Notes under the pieces: generated by a model
Told to the model about the DNA's origin: nothing
The model's input: only the letters and a program-made list of their open reading frames with translations
Databases searched by the model: none
Shown here: positions 63,589-64,000 of the stretch, piece by piece
Layout: each line of letters begins with the position of its first letter
Numbering within the stretch: position 1 is the first letter of the stretch
NCBI RefSeq assembly: GCF_015476655.1
Contig: NZ_JABFHF010000033.1
Span: 1-64,000 of the forward strand
From: Aquiflexum lacus
GTDB lineage: Bacteria; Bacteroidota; Bacteroidia; Cytophagales; Cyclobacteriaceae
Reading direction: 5' to 3'
DNA length: 64,000 nucleotides
Program-made: the position numbers and the translations under genes

Positions 63589-63968
63589 AGGGTAGAATTT
63601 AGATTGAAGAATTTAGATGTGAAATGGATTTGTTGTAAAATTTAAGTTGGGGATTTGTCTATAGGGCGGTAGGCAGAGTATTCTCATAATCTTGGATTTG
63701 ATATTACTATACTAAAAGTCATCACATGAATACTTGTAATCGTGGTATGAATCCGATAAAGATAAAAAATTGAAATAGCAGATCAACTAAAGTGATTGAA
63801 AAAATCTAATTCCTGACATAGGAATGATTTTTTAAATTTTGGGTCTTCAACATGGGTGTACCTCTTTTAAAAACTTAAATCGCCAATCCTCAAGAATCCT
63901 TCAACATGATATCATAAGAGCTGTATTTTTTCCATTTTTGGAGATTTACTCAAATATTATATAATTAA
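63589..63968. other. Intergenic region before the second operator
   Basis: 380 bp, AT-rich, with no credible gene. It leads into the palindrome at 63969. The next gene probably starts beyond the right edge. Confidence 0.45.
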
Positions 63969-63980
63969 GCAATCGATTGC
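63969..63980. promoter_or_regulatory. Second LacI-type operator
   Basis: GCAATCGATTGC, identical to the site at 55774-55785. It lies 20 bp from the window edge, most likely in the promoter of a regulon gene outside the window. Confidence 0.7.
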
Positions 63981-64000
63981 ACGTAAATAAAGGCTCTCTC

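Overview
The window looks like a chromosome segment of an aerobic Bacteroidota bacterium, probably order Cytophagales and most like Cyclobacteriaceae. This is inferred from gene content, not from a marker gene. The signs are moderate-to-low G+C with many AT-rich gaps, a type IX secretion (T9SS) substrate with SprB repeats and a gliding-type C-terminal domain, many small secreted or outer-membrane proteins of families common in this phylum (DUF2490, DUF4136, DUF6515, DUF2092), a LytS/LytTR pair, AraC regulators with membrane-spanning N-termini, and TAnnTTTG-like -7 boxes. I saw no rRNA, tRNA, CRISPR array, prophage or complete insertion sequence.

Layout. 1-5749 (minus): a two-gene operon of a predicted beta-helix surface protein and a giant HYR-repeat protein that runs off the left edge. 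6287-9957 (plus): a LytS/LytTR two-component pair and three proteins of unknown function. 10133-13486: a YfcC-type transporter, a HigBA toxin-antitoxin cassette whose toxin carries a nonsense codon, and an aldo/keto reductase. 13487-14094: a repeat-rich gap. 14095-26615: mixed metabolism and stress genes, including a Tat-exported aminotransferase, a Tat-exported Gfo/Idh/MocA oxidoreductase, ferritin, an interrupted fatty-acid-hydroxylase-type gene, an HTH regulator, an HdeD-like protein, a secreted lipase and glycogen phosphorylase. 26908-31287: lipoproteins and small outer-membrane proteins. 31546-42170 (all minus): a striking block with two alkylsulfatase-like proteins, each followed upstream by its own membrane-embedded AraC regulator, plus DUF2490 proteins (one interrupted) and a BamA/TamA-like barrel. 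42373-50595: a DUF502 protein, a DUF2092/DUF6515 operon, a formylglycine-generating-enzyme-like lipoprotein, a tiny membrane protein, a LmbE deacetylase and a second BamA/TamA-like barrel. 50637-59309: a hexuronate-type catabolic block (TRAP transporter, KDPG aldolase, KDG kinase, altronate dehydratase family protein, YiaK-type dehydrogenase). 59518-62670: the T9SS substrate. The right end holds a DUF1330 protein, a possible micro-ORF and a copy of a LacI-type operator.

How genes may work together. The uronate block encodes TRAP uptake, dehydration of an aldonate to KDG, phosphorylation by KdgK and cleavage by Eda. The palindrome GCAATCGATTGC lies in the kdgK/uxaA divergent promoter region and again at 63969, so one LacI-family regulator probably controls both. 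The alkylsulfatase block may be a system for sensing and processing alkyl sulfates or similar amphiphiles at the envelope.

Most unusual features. Three unrelated genes (HigB-like toxin, fatty-acid-hydroxylase-type gene, DUF2490 gene) are each broken by exactly one in-frame stop codon, with reading frame and homology intact on both sides. The HigBA cassette is bracketed by a perfect 11-bp inverted repeat. The [alkylsulfatase + membrane AraC] module is duplicated, and one enzyme copy has lost metal ligands. A terminator-like hairpin sits upstream of the HYR operon.
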